From JAKZRT01 sp965247915 (lineage in GTDB: Bacteria; Pseudomonadota; Alphaproteobacteria; Rhodobacterales; Rhodobacteraceae), in contig OZ252048.1 of NCBI GenBank assembly GCA_965247915.1, forward strand, positions 2,232,001 through 2,296,000: 64,000 nucleotides of DNA. The letters run 5' to 3'. Position numbers and translations under genes: made by a program. Under the pieces are notes generated by a model. The model was not told where the DNA came from, ran no database searches, and was given only the letters and a program-made list of their open reading frames with translations. Below, in pieces: positions 44,468 to 54,903 of this stretch (position 1 is the first letter of the stretch; the number at the start of each line of letters is the position of its first letter).

Positions 44468-45406
44468 TCAGGTGGGCTGCACCGCGCACCAGAACGTCAC
44501 TTGGCCGACATCGGGCCGGTCGCGGTCGTGCTCGCGCACGTACGCCTGCAGCGTTCCTGATCGCCGCATCCCGCTGATCTTCGCGAGCGCCCTGGCAAGC
44601 TCGTCCTCCGTGGCCAGCGCCCAGATCGAATCGCCGGCACGCCAGCCGGTATCGAGCGGGCCTTCTCCGTCGAGACCAGCCGCGCCGAGAAGGACCGTGT
44701 CGAGCGGTACGGTGCGCGACGCCGGACCGAACCCGGCCTCTTGCAGGGCGCGGCGCAGCTCGCGCGAAGGAATGGTCCGCACAATCACCCGGTCGCGCGC
44801 CTCGGGGATCAGCGACGCATACCAGAAGCCACGCCGCATCTGGGTCCGCGAGCAGATATTGACGAAAACCAAACCGCCCGGGCGCAGCACTCGCGCGGCC
44901 TGCGTGAGCGCACCCCGATAGCCGGGAAACCCGGCCTCGCCGGGCCGCGCCAGATGGTGCAGCACTTGGTTGAACATCACCGCGTCGAAGCTGCCGTCTG
45001 CGAACGGCAGGTCGAGCAATTGCCCGCCTCGAAACTCAATCCGGCCGCCATGGGGCACAGCCGCCGCCTTGGTTCGCGCTTCCGCAAGCATCTGCTGGTT
45101 CATGTCCAGGGCCGTCACCTGGCCCACATGGCGCGCCATCGCAAGCGCGTAATTGCCGGTGCCGCACCCGGCATCAAGCATCCGCACGCCGCGCAGATCG
45201 CCGAAATGCGAGATCAGATGACCGAGCCAGATTTCACTGCCGGTGGCCGACCGCGTGCTGTCGTAATGCCCGGCGGTCTGCGCGTAGTTTTCATAGAGGC
45301 TCAAGGCCGCCGCCTCCTCCGTCCACGCCTGCGTACTTTGGCTCCCGGCACTTTGCTTCACTCCGGGACCGGCAGTCGGGTTAATGTACGCCGGCGGCAC
45401 AGTCAA
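44468..45406 (-). CDS. Class I SAM-dependent methyltransferase
   Basis: The 312-residue protein has motif I MLDAGCGTGNYALAMARH, the acidic end of strand 2 in VTALDMNQQML, and motif IV region FDAVMFNQVLHHLARPG followed by RVLRPGGLVFVNICSR. The substrate is not evident; no pathway genes lie beside it. It sits alone between two inverted IS1182 copies and next to the phaC remnant, so it probably arrived with a rearranged or transferred segment. The first ATG gives a non-conserved 30-residue lead; a later start is possible. Confidence 0.85.
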   Translation of the reverse strand: MTVPPAYINPTAGPGVKQSAGSQSTQAWTEEAAALSLYENYAQTAGHYDSTRSATGSEIWLGHLISHFGDLRGVRMLDAGCGTGNYALAMARHVGQVTALDMNQQMLAEARTKAAAVPHGGRIEFRGGQLLDLPFADGSFDAVMFNQVLHHLARPGEAGFPGYRGALTQAARVLRPGGLVFVNICSRTQMRRGFWYASLIPEARDRVIVRTIPSRELRRALQEAGFGPASRTVPLDTVLLGAAGLDGEGPLDTGWRAGDSIWALATEDELARALAKISGMRRSGTLQAYVREHDRDRPDVGQVTFWCAVQPT

Positions 45407-45881
45407 TCGGACAAATCATGGCGGCTTTGCCCGCGCGGGCAAGGCGGTCGCATTATGTGAAACCCGCGGCTCCGGCCGCGCGCTATATTTCCATGGCCTG
45501 GCAAAATTCCACGCTGCCACCGGCCACCAGGATCAGGCAGCCCTTGGCCAGCGGGGTATCAGCAAGAAGATGCGGAAAAGGCTTGGGCGGAACTGATAGG
45601 TTTTCTTGCCCGGTAAGAGCGAGTTGGCGGCGCTAAATTGGTCTTACGACGTTAGCCTCTGGAGCACGAGGTAGTTTCTCCACAGGGTAATGGCGGACAA
45701 TAATTGTCGGTCACATGACGGATTTGGGTGGATTTCAGAAGATCGGTTGCTGGCTCACGAACGGCAGATTTGTCCGCTCAGCAGTCATTCGCACGCCCGA
45801 TCTCAAAATTGAGGGGTGAACGGCCGCTTTCCGGAATTGGCTCGTGCTACTTTGCACTCGCAGCGAAAGTCTGGATCCCCC
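45407..45881. other. Spacer between methyltransferase and IS1182 copy 2, no gene supported
   Basis: Short overlapping frames exist on both strands but none has family signals. The segment near 45740-45870 resembles intergenic sequence that I recall from other roseobacters; a search would be needed to confirm that. Confidence 0.4.
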
Positions 45882-47418
45882 GATTCTGTTGAAAAACAAC
45901 GTGTTGCAGGTGCAGAAAGTGGCCGTTGTATGTGAGCCCGAACACCTTTCTGGTCAGGCTGTTCGCGGTTTCTGCGGTGCAGGAAAGATCTTGGCCAGTT
46001 TCCGAAGGTTCTGGGCGGTGGCAGCGAGGAGGAATTCATCGTTTGCGCCGCATGGGCCGCGTAATCGGAGCCGTCCAAGGCCAAGAATGCGTTTGAGGTG
46101 AGCAAACAGCATCTCGACTTTTTTCCGCAGCTTCATCGAGATTTCATATTGCCTGGTTTTTGCGATGTCTCGGGCAACTTGTCTGGCATCTTCGTGTTCT
46201 TCGCGGGTGATGGATCGGGCATCCATGTTGGGACAGCAGCGCGCCTTGGACGGGCAACTTTGGCAAGTCAGTTTCAGCGCGCGATACTTGGCAGTGCCTT
46301 TGTCGGACGGGCCACGCTTGGGGTCTGAGTAGTTGCGGCGGAACTGCTTCAACGCCTGTCCCTCGGGACAGATGTACTGGTCGTTCTCAGCGTCCCATTC
46401 AAAATCGGCTCGTGTCCAGGTGCCATCGGTTCGGCCAGCTTTGTCGATTACCGGGATATGCGGAGCGATGCCGCGATCCACCAACCATCCAAGCATGGGG
46501 CCTGAACCATAAGCCGTGTCAGCAATGATGCGCTCTGGATGCAGGCCAAACCCTTCTTTGACCCGATCCAGCATTGTACGCACAGACCCGACCTCCGCCT
46601 GTCGGATTGATCGTGTGGCTTCCACGTCCACGATGACACCGTGATCAGTATCGATCAGATAATTGGTTGAATAGGCAAAGAACGCAGGACCTTTGCGGGC
46701 CGCTGTCCATTGACTGGATGGGTCGGAGTGAGACGTGAACTTCGGTTCAACGGTCGTCGCCGCGCCAAAGGCCGCGTCATCCAGAACGTCGAGATATTCC
46801 CGCACCGCACGAGGTGCGTCATCGGGGTCAATCGTGCTGTGATCCCAATCTTCTTTGGCGGTGGAGTTCTGTTTATTTGCGTCGGCCTCAATGAGACTGG
46901 CATCCGCCGCAAAGCGCTGGCCACTGACCAGCCCCTCGGCAATGCAACGCGCCATGACCGTCTCAAAGAGATGACGCAGCAGGTCACTGTCACGGAAACG
47001 GCCATGCCGGTTCTTTGAGAATGTCGAGTGGTCAGGCACCTGATCTGTCAGGTCCAGGCGGCAAAACCAGCGATACGCCAGATTGAGATGCACTTCCTCG
47101 CACAGCCTCCGCTCCGAGCGGATGCCCAGGCAGTAGCCCACCACCAGCATGCGGATCAGCAGCTCAGGATCAATCGAAGGGCGGCCGGTTGAGCTGTAAA
47201 ATGGCGCGAGATGCTGGCGGATGCAGGACAGATCGACGAAGCGATCAATCGACCGCAGCAGATGATCTTGCGGGACGTGGTCTTCTATCGAGAAGTCATA
47301 GAAAAGCGCGCTCTGTGCCTCTTGCTTCGGTCCCAACATCGCCGCCAATCCCCCGCATCAATGCAGAGATTGAATCAGCGAGATGATCTAAAATCAAGAA
47401 GACTTTTTCAACAGAATA
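45882..47418 (-). mobile_element. IS1182-family insertion sequence, copy 2 (inverted)
   Basis: Same 1537-bp length and ends as copy 1, in opposite orientation. It is flanked by CCCCC (45877-45881 and 47419-47423), a different duplication from copy 1, which shows an independent insertion. Confidence 0.9.
45954..47348 (-). CDS. IS1182-family transposase
   Basis: A 464-residue transposase, near-identical to the other copy, with the same catalytic residues (Asp in FAADASLIEAD and IIADTAYGSG, Glu in KVEMLFAHLK) and the Cys-rich insert. The two differences, RMLVVGY and ETVMARC, are conservative. The near-identity indicates recent transposition or gene conversion within this genome. The gene is complete and transcribed toward the methyltransferase. 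Confidence 0.92.
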   Translation of the reverse strand: MAAMLGPKQEAQSALFYDFSIEDHVPQDHLLRSIDRFVDLSCIRQHLAPFYSSTGRPSIDPELLIRMLVVGYCLGIRSERRLCEEVHLNLAYRWFCRLDLTDQVPDHSTFSKNRHGRFRDSDLLRHLFETVMARCIAEGLVSGQRFAADASLIEADANKQNSTAKEDWDHSTIDPDDAPRAVREYLDVLDDAAFGAATTVEPKFTSHSDPSSQWTAARKGPAFFAYSTNYLIDTDHGVIVDVEATRSIRQAEVGSVRTMLDRVKEGFGLHPERIIADTAYGSGPMLGWLVDRGIAPHIPVIDKAGRTDGTWTRADFEWDAENDQYICPEGQALKQFRRNYSDPKRGPSDKGTAKYRALKLTCQSCPSKARCCPNMDARSITREEHEDARQVARDIAKTRQYEISMKLRKKVEMLFAHLKRILGLGRLRLRGPCGANDEFLLAATAQNLRKLAKIFPAPQKPRTA

Positions 47419-47609
47419 CCCCCATCGTTACAAATTGCCGCGGCGGTCTTAACGGTCACTATGGGCTCTGAGCGGTCTACACCAGATTCGAATATTGAGA
47501 CCCTGGACCCCGCGCGTTTACCATATGGAAAGGTTTACCGGCCGCTCGCATTGCGTGATCTGTTGAGGCACGATGAGATTTGACTGAAACGCCACCGCAT
47601 CGCACCGAG

Positions 47610-47674
47610 GATTGCGCCTGCCCGCCCCATGGCGGGCGAGAATCGCGCCCGCCATGGGGCGGGCAGGCGCAATC
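47610..47674. terminator. Very strong hairpin downstream of mraY
   Basis: Two 29-nt arms (47610-47638 and 47646-47674) are perfectly complementary around a 7-nt loop. A second stem, CCGGGGCT-ga-AGCCCCGG, lies directly beside it (47674-47691), 22 bp from the mraY stop. There is no T run. It would end, or protect the 3' end of, the mraZ-mraY transcript, and so isolate it from the inserted segment. Confidence 0.6.
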
Positions 47675-47713
47675 CGGGGCTGAAGCCCCGGGGAATACCT
47701 GAAATCCGGGCGC

Positions 47714-48838
<1,125 letters not shown>

Positions 48839-50269
48839 CTAGTTGGTCTCGCTTGCCAGCGTCAGTTGCGGATGGCCCATTTTGCGGATCGCGTCAACGA
48901 CGCGGGACACGTGGCTTGATTTCGAGCCTTTGACAAGGATGACATCGCCGGGCTGGATCAGACCGCGCATCCGGGCAGCCAGATCGTCTGCGTTTTGCAC
49001 CCACTCGCCGCGCTTCTCGGGCGGCAGCGCTTCCCAGGTGCGCTGCATTCGCGGCCCGGCGCAATGGATGAGATCAATCGCCGCGATCGACGGCAGGGCA
49101 GCGATGTCGCGGTGCATCGCGGCCTCGCCCGGGCCCAGTTCCAGCATGTCGCCGAGCACCGCGATCCGCCGACCTGTGCCGGCCGGTGCGCTGGCCGCCA
49201 GAACCTCGAGCCCGGCAGCCATCGAGGCGGGATTGGCATTGAAAGCATCGTCAATCAGGGTCAGCCCGCTGTTCTCGCGCACCGGGTCTAGGAGCACGAT
49301 TTCGCGGGCACCGCGGCCCTTGGGCGGCGACCAGGCCGCAATCTCAGTCGCCGCCAGCGCCAGATCGGCGCCCAGCGCCGCCGCCGCGGCCAGCGCACCG
49401 AGCGCGTTCATGGCGAAGTGCCGGCCTGCCGCGCCGGTCTTGAAAAGCAGCGGCCCAAGCGATGTGTCGGCCTGAACAACCGTCGCATGGTCGTGCAGTG
49501 CTATGGATGTGGGGCGGAAATCGCAGCCCTCAGCCACGCCAAATGTCACAACTCGGGCGCTTTGACTGTGGGCGGCGTCAATCAGGCGGGGGGTGACCGC
49601 AAGATCGGCGTTGATAACCGCGACGCTGCCCGGTGCCAGGCCCTCGAATATCGCCGATTTCTCGTCCGCGATCGCGGCGATATCGGCGAAGGCCTCAAGA
49701 TGCGCGGCCGAGACATTGGTGATAATGGCGACATCGGGGGCGGCCATGCGCGCCAGCGGTGCAATCTCGCCCGGGTTGCTGGTGCCGATCTCGATTACGC
49801 CAAATTCCGCGTTGCGCGGCATCCGCGCCAGGGTCACGGGCACGCCCCAGTGATTGTTGAAACTGGCTTGCGCCGCGTGGGTCCGGCCCTGACCGGCCAG
49901 AATGTCGTGCAGCATTTCCTTGGTCGAGGTCTTGCCCGCCGATCCGGTCACCGCCACCACTTTGGCGGGGGCGCGGCGCCGCGCCGCGCGGGCCAGGCGC
50001 TCGAGTCCCGCCAGCACGTCATCGACCAGCAGCAGCGGGCAGTCGTCGCCAAGGCCCTCGGGCACCCGCGAGACCAGCGCCGCCGCGGCCCCGCGCGCAA
50101 ACGCATCGCCCACGAAGTCATGCCCGTCGCGCTGGTCCTTCAGGGCCACGAACATCTCGCCGGTCCGGATCGAGCGCGTATCGATTGAGAGGCCCGTTGC
50201 GGCAAAATCTCCGCGCAACCGGCCGCCGGTCGCGGCGGCGGCTTCGGCCCCGGACCAGAGCGCGGTCAC
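48839..50269 (-). CDS. murF: UDP-MurNAc-tripeptide--D-alanyl-D-alanine ligase
   Basis: The 476-residue ligase attaches D-Ala-D-Ala to complete the pentapeptide. The ATP loop is AVTGSAGKTSTKEML; further signatures are NNHWGVPVTLARMP, TNVSAAHLEAF and IDDAFNANPASM. It overlaps murE by 4 nt and abuts mraY. The Ddl that supplies its substrate lies in the other half of the split cluster. Confidence 0.96.
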   Translation of the reverse strand: MTALWSGAEAAAATGGRLRGDFAATGLSIDTRSIRTGEMFVALKDQRDGHDFVGDAFARGAAAALVSRVPEGLGDDCPLLLVDDVLAGLERLARAARRRAPAKVVAVTGSAGKTSTKEMLHDILAGQGRTHAAQASFNNHWGVPVTLARMPRNAEFGVIEIGTSNPGEIAPLARMAAPDVAIITNVSAAHLEAFADIAAIADEKSAIFEGLAPGSVAVINADLAVTPRLIDAAHSQSARVVTFGVAEGCDFRPTSIALHDHATVVQADTSLGPLLFKTGAAGRHFAMNALGALAAAAALGADLALAATEIAAWSPPKGRGAREIVLLDPVRENSGLTLIDDAFNANPASMAAGLEVLAASAPAGTGRRIAVLGDMLELGPGEAAMHRDIAALPSIAAIDLIHCAGPRMQRTWEALPPEKRGEWVQNADDLAARMRGLIQPGDVILVKGSKSSHVSRVVDAIRKMGHPQLTLASETN

Positions 50270-51756
50270 GCCCGGCCACCGTCCAGAGCGCTGACCGCGA
50301 CGCTGGCCGCTTCGCGGTCGTCGAACGGAAATATGTCGTCGCCGACCACCTGGCTGGTCTCGTGCCCCTTGCCCGCGATCAACAGCGCGTCGCCCGCCGC
50401 CAGCGCATCGACGCCGCGCAGGATCGCCTCGGCGCGGTCGCCGACCTCGGCGGCTTCCGGGCAGCCCTGGCGCACCATGGCCCGGATCAGATCCGGGTCT
50501 TCGCTGCGCGGATTGTCGTCGGTGACGATAGCGCTGTCGGCAAAGCGCGCCGCCGCCTGGCCCATCAGCACCCGCTTGCCGGGGTCGCGGTCGCCGCCGG
50601 CCCCGAAAACCACGATGAGCCGCCCCAGCACATGCGGCCTGAGCGCCCTCAGCGCGGTGGCCAGCGCATCGGGCGTGTGCGCATAATCGACGAACACCGC
50701 CGCGCCGTTGGTCCTTGTTGCCGCCAGTTCCATCCGCCCGCGCACCGTGGTCAGCGTCGGCAGCGCCCGGAACACGTCATCCGGGGCCGCACCCGATCCG
50801 ATCGCCAGACCTGCCGTCAGCAACACATTGTCGGCCTGAAAGCCGCCGATCAGCGACAGGCGAACCTGGCACACCATGCCCTGCCATTCGAACCGCAGGT
50901 CCTGACCGGTGGCATCGAACCGCTGGCCCGATATTTTCAGCGCCGCCGAGCGCGACCGGCCGACGGTCAGAATGTCTTGCCCGCGCGCGTCCGAGCAATC
51001 GACGACCGCGGCGCTGCGCGGGTCGTCGATGTTGACCACGGCGGTGCCGTCCTCGCCCAGCACATCGGCAAAAAGCCGCAGCTTGGCGGCGAAATAATCG
51101 TCGAAATTGTCGTGATAATCGAGATGATCCTGGGTGAAATTGGTAAACCCGGCGGCGTCCAGGCGAACCCCGTCAAGGCGGCGCTGCGCCAGCCCATGCG
51201 AGGAGGCCTCCATCGCCGCATGGGTGACCCCGGCTTCGGCCATGGCGGCCAGCGTCCGGTGCAGCATGATCGGTTCGGGGGTGGTGTGGCCCGTTGCCGC
51301 GGTGAACGCGCCTTCGACCCCGGCGGTGCCGATGTTGGCGGCCTCGAACCCCAGCGCGGTCCAGATCTGCCGGGTAAATGTGGCCACCGAGGTCTTGCCG
51401 TTGGTGCCGGTGACCGCGACCAGCGCGTCGGGCTGACGGCCCGACCACAGGGCGGCGGCAAAGGCCAGCGCCTGGCGCGGGTCCTGGGCGACCACCACCG
51501 GCACCCGCGCATCGCGGAGAAGGTCGCGCGCCATCGCGGCCCCGTCGCGGTCGGTCAGCACCGCCGAAGCACCGCGTTCCAGCACCGACGCGATAAAGCT
51601 CGCGCCGTGAACCTGAAGGCCCGGAAGGGCCGCAAAAAGATACCCGGGCGCGACCTCGCGGCTGTCCACGCTCAGGCCGGTTATCGCCGCCTCGCGCCCG
51701 TCGCTGGCGCGCAGACCCAGGGCCGCTAGTGTCGATTTTCGTGCGGTGCCCGCCAT
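50266..51756 (-). CDS. murE: UDP-MurNAc-L-Ala-D-Glu--meso-DAP ligase
   Basis: The 496-residue Mur ligase adds meso-diaminopimelate. The ATP loop is VAVTGTNGKTSVATF, the central domain has FTNFTQDHLDYHDNFDDYF with the carbamylated-Lys region after it, and the DAP-recognition motif DNPR is seen in VTDDNPRSEDPDLI. That motif supports meso-DAP rather than lysine. It is complete and 20 bp from ftsI. Confidence 0.96.
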   Translation of the reverse strand: MAGTARKSTLAALGLRASDGREAAITGLSVDSREVAPGYLFAALPGLQVHGASFIASVLERGASAVLTDRDGAAMARDLLRDARVPVVVAQDPRQALAFAAALWSGRQPDALVAVTGTNGKTSVATFTRQIWTALGFEAANIGTAGVEGAFTAATGHTTPEPIMLHRTLAAMAEAGVTHAAMEASSHGLAQRRLDGVRLDAAGFTNFTQDHLDYHDNFDDYFAAKLRLFADVLGEDGTAVVNIDDPRSAAVVDCSDARGQDILTVGRSRSAALKISGQRFDATGQDLRFEWQGMVCQVRLSLIGGFQADNVLLTAGLAIGSGAAPDDVFRALPTLTTVRGRMELAATRTNGAAVFVDYAHTPDALATALRALRPHVLGRLIVVFGAGGDRDPGKRVLMGQAAARFADSAIVTDDNPRSEDPDLIRAMVRQGCPEAAEVGDRAEAILRGVDALAAGDALLIAGKGHETSQVVGDDIFPFDDREAASVAVSALDGGRA

Positions 51757-51776
51757 CGCTGCCAGCCCTTTGCCGT

Positions 51777-53561
51777 TCAGTTCGTCTTTAGTGTTACCGC
51801 GATCACCTGCCCCTGTTCAATCGTGGGTCGCAGACCCAGCAGGGGGGCCACGCGGCGGATGATCTCGGCGGCGACCGGCACCGCCGTCCAGCCAGCGGTG
51901 CGGCGCGGCTTCAGCCCCGAGGTCTCGACCGGTTCGTCGAGCATCACCACCAGAACATAGACCGGGTCGTGGGCCGGAAAGACGCTGGCGAAGGTCGCGA
52001 TCACTTTTTCGTCGTGATAGCCGCCGTTCTTGAGGTCGGGCTTGTCGGCGGTGCCGGTTTTGCCGGCGACCGGATAGCCTTCGACATTGCCAAGCGTGGC
52101 CGTGCCACCCGTCACCACCTCGCGCAGCATGCGCCGAAGGTGCATTGATGTGTGCTCGGAGACCACGCGGTCGCCGCTCTGCGGCCCGGCCTGGCGCAAC
52201 AGCGTGGGCGTGACCCGTTGCCCGCCGCCCAGTATGGTCGCATATCCGGCCGCCAGTTGCAGCGGGCTGACCGACAGCCCGTGGCCGAAAGATATTGTCA
52301 TCGTCGAGATTTCGGACCAGATTTTCGGCACGATCGGCCGCGCGGAAGCGGCTTCGGCCAATTCCAGGTCGACCGGCTGCAAAAGCCCGAGCGCGCCCAG
52401 GAATTCGCGGTGCGCTTGCGGCCCGATCTGCATCGCAATGCGCGCCACGCCGATGTTGGAGGATTTGACCACCACGTCGCTGACCGACAGCCGTTTGCCG
52501 TAATTGTGGAAGTCGCGGATGCGGTATTTGCCCCATTTCAGCGGCCCCGAGGTGTCGATCATCGTCGCCGGGCTGACCATGCCGCGTTCCAGCGCCTGGG
52601 CGATGGTGAACGTCTTGAAGACCGACCCCAGTTCATAGACGCCCTGAACCATCCGATTGAACACCGGGTTGTCTTCGGGCGCACCCGTCCACGAGCCGCG
52701 CGGCGGATTGTTGGGGTCGAAGTCGGGCAGCGAGACCATGGCGATCACCTCGCCGGTCTTGGCGTGCATCAGCACCGCGCCTGCGGCCCGCGCCCGCATC
52801 AACGCCATGCCACCGGCCAGCACCCGTTCGGTCGTCGCCTGCACGCCCAAGTCGATCGACAACCTCAGCGGCGCGCCGCCGTTGGCCGGGTCGCGCAGAT
52901 AATCGTCGAAGGTCTTTTCGACCCCCGCCGCACCGATCACCTCGGCCGAATACACGGCTTCACGGCCGAACGACGCGCCGCCCAGGATATGCGCCGCCAA
53001 CCTCCCGTTCGGGTAAAGCCGCATCTCGCGCGGCCCGAACAGCAGCCCCGGTTCGCCGATGTCGTGGACCGCCTGCATCTGCTCGGGGCTGAGCTTGCGC
53101 TTGATCCACAGGAACCGGCGCTTGCCCTGGAACCTGGCCAGCAGGCCGTTGGCTTCGAGGTCTGGAAAAACCAGCGCCAGTTCGCGCGCGGCGCGCGGTT
53201 TGTCGATCATCAACCTGGGTTGGACATAAAGGCTGTAGGTGCCGATATTGGTGGCCAGAATGCGCCCCTGCCGGTCGACAATGTCGGCGCGTTGCGACAG
53301 GATCGATGTGGTCGAGACCGCAGCACGGGGTTCGCGCGGCTCAGACGAGGCCAAAACGCCCATGCGCGCCCCGACCATCACGAAGCCCGCAAAGAACATC
53401 AGGCCCAACAGCAACAGCCGGCCCTCGGCCCGGGCCCGCGACTTGTCGCGCATCGCCTCGTGGCGGGCGCGGATGTTGTCGCGTTCGATGACGTCGGGGT
53501 TTTCGCCGGCCTCGCGGGCGCGGATGACCGGCGCCAGGGGGCGGAGCGGGGTGCGGATCAT
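51777..53561 (-). CDS. ftsI: Septal peptidoglycan transpeptidase FtsI (PBP3)
   Basis: The 594-residue class B penicillin-binding protein has a basic cytoplasmic start, one membrane helix (LLLLGLMFFAGFVMVG), a dimerisation domain and a transpeptidase domain. Active-site motifs are SxxK in ELGSVFKTF, SxN in VVKSSNIGVA and KTG in VAGKTGTADKP. It cross-links septal wall with FtsW. It overlaps ftsL by 4 nt. Confidence 0.96.
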   Translation of the reverse strand: MIRTPLRPLAPVIRAREAGENPDVIERDNIRARHEAMRDKSRARAEGRLLLLGLMFFAGFVMVGARMGVLASSEPREPRAAVSTTSILSQRADIVDRQGRILATNIGTYSLYVQPRLMIDKPRAARELALVFPDLEANGLLARFQGKRRFLWIKRKLSPEQMQAVHDIGEPGLLFGPREMRLYPNGRLAAHILGGASFGREAVYSAEVIGAAGVEKTFDDYLRDPANGGAPLRLSIDLGVQATTERVLAGGMALMRARAAGAVLMHAKTGEVIAMVSLPDFDPNNPPRGSWTGAPEDNPVFNRMVQGVYELGSVFKTFTIAQALERGMVSPATMIDTSGPLKWGKYRIRDFHNYGKRLSVSDVVVKSSNIGVARIAMQIGPQAHREFLGALGLLQPVDLELAEAASARPIVPKIWSEISTMTISFGHGLSVSPLQLAAGYATILGGGQRVTPTLLRQAGPQSGDRVVSEHTSMHLRRMLREVVTGGTATLGNVEGYPVAGKTGTADKPDLKNGGYHDEKVIATFASVFPAHDPVYVLVVMLDEPVETSGLKPRRTAGWTAVPVAAEIIRRVAPLLGLRPTIEQGQVIAVTLKTN

Positions 53562-53893
53562 TGGCCTGCCCCGGCACCGGGGCCTGCGGGCAGGCTCTGG
53601 ACGGTCTGATCGGGAAAGGCGATCTGGTCGACGCGGCCAAAACTCGCAAAGCTCAGCGGCAATAGCCGCAACCGGTCAAAATTGATCGCCGCCAGGTCGC
53701 GCAGCCGGTCGGGGCGGTTGAGATAAGCCCATTCGGCGCGCAGCACCGCCAGCCGCTCGCGGGCCACCGCGATGTCGCGGTGCAGCGCATCGACGCGCTT
53801 CAGTTCGGTCTGGGTGGCATAGTTCTGCTGGTAGGCCCAGACCGCCAGTGCCATGACGCCCAGCACTGAGAGCACATAGAACATTGGCCTCAT
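53558..53893 (-). CDS. ftsL: Cell division protein FtsL
   Basis: This 111-residue bitopic protein has an N-terminal membrane helix (MFYVLSVLGVMALAVWAY) followed by a short coiled coil (ELKRVDALHRDIAVARERLAV) and a proline-containing tail. Sequence identity among FtsL proteins is low, so the call rests on topology, size and the position between rsmH and ftsI. It overlaps both neighbours by 4 nt. Confidence 0.9.
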   Translation of the reverse strand: MRPMFYVLSVLGVMALAVWAYQQNYATQTELKRVDALHRDIAVARERLAVLRAEWAYLNRPDRLRDLAAINFDRLRLLPLSFASFGRVDQIAFPDQTVQSLPAGPGAGAGQ

Positions 53894-54903
53894 GACCCCA
53901 AAACCCCTGACAATTTCACAATTGGCGCGCCCACGGCCCGCCGGTCCACTGGTGTGGCCTTTACCCCGGTCCGCCGGGCGATGCGCAGTTTGGCCGACCG
54001 GGCGCGCGGGTTTGCGGCCAGCTCGCCCGCGTCCGCCAGAACCGCCTTGCGGGTGACCAGCTCAAATCCGGGTTCGGTGGCGGCGCGGGCAGGCGCATAA
54101 CGGCTGCCACCGCCGCCGCGGTCCGACCGCGCTTGCAAAAAGCGTTTGACGACCCGGTCCTCGAGCGAATGGAAACTGACCACCGCCAGCCAGCCGCCGG
54201 GTTCGAGCGCCCGTTCCGCCGCTTCGAGCCCGTCGAGCAACTGACCAAACTCGTCGTTCACCGCGATCCGCAGCGCCTGAAAGGCGCGCGTGGCGGGGTG
54301 GCTTTGCCCGGGCTTGGCGCGCGGCAGGTGCCGTTCGACAAGTCCGGCCAAGGCGCGGGTAGTTGTGATCGGCGCGGTGCTGCGCGCGGCCACGATGGCG
54401 CGCGCGATGCGCCGCGCGGCGCGTTCTTCGCCGTAGTGATAAAGGATGTCGGCCAGGGTGCCCTCGTCCGCCTGCGCCACGATGTCGGCCGCCGTCGGCC
54501 CGGCCTGCCCCATGCGCATATCCAGCGGCCCGTCGCGCATGAACGAAAACCCCCGGTCAGGCTGGTCAAGCTGCATCGACGACACGCCCAGATCGAGCAC
54601 TACGCCCTGCACGGGTTCGCCTGCATGATCGTCGAGCCCGCCGAACTCGCCATGCACCAGCCGCAGACGGTCACCGAATTCCGCGCCCCACTCAGCGGCA
54701 AGTTCCAGCGCCAATGGATCGCGGTCGATGCCGGTCACGGGATCGGCGCCTGCGTCCAATAACGCCCGCGCATAGCTGCCCGCGCCAAGCGTGCCGTCAA
54801 CCCAATGCCCGGAAATATCGCCGACCGCGTCCAAAATCGGGCGCAGCAGAACGGGGATGTGCGGCGCGGCGGAAGATTGACGCGCTGTCGCCGCCATCGT
54901 CAC
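53890..54903 (-). CDS. rsmH: 16S rRNA (cytosine-1402-N4)-methyltransferase
   Basis: The 337-residue methyltransferase modifies C1402 in the ribosomal decoding centre. Signatures are HIPVLLRPILDAV, WVDGTLGAGSYARALLD (SAM motif), VLDLGVSSMQLDQPDRGFSF and SFHSLEDRVVKRFLQ. ATG at 54903 gives MTMAATARQ; a second ATG two codons later is also possible. It overlaps the mraZ stop by 4 nt. Confidence 0.95.
   Translation of the reverse strand: MTMAATARQSSAAPHIPVLLRPILDAVGDISGHWVDGTLGAGSYARALLDAGADPVTGIDRDPLALELAAEWGAEFGDRLRLVHGEFGGLDDHAGEPVQGVVLDLGVSSMQLDQPDRGFSFMRDGPLDMRMGQAGPTAADIVAQADEGTLADILYHYGEERAARRIARAIVAARSTAPITTTRALAGLVERHLPRAKPGQSHPATRAFQALRIAVNDEFGQLLDGLEAAERALEPGGWLAVVSFHSLEDRVVKRFLQARSDRGGGGSRYAPARAATEPGFELVTRKAVLADAGELAANPRARSAKLRIARRTGVKATPVDRRAVGAPIVKLSGVLGS

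Noticed and set aside
42578..47418. Composite transposon carrying the methyltransferase
   Set aside because: The two IS1182 copies have their own, different target duplications, so they inserted separately.
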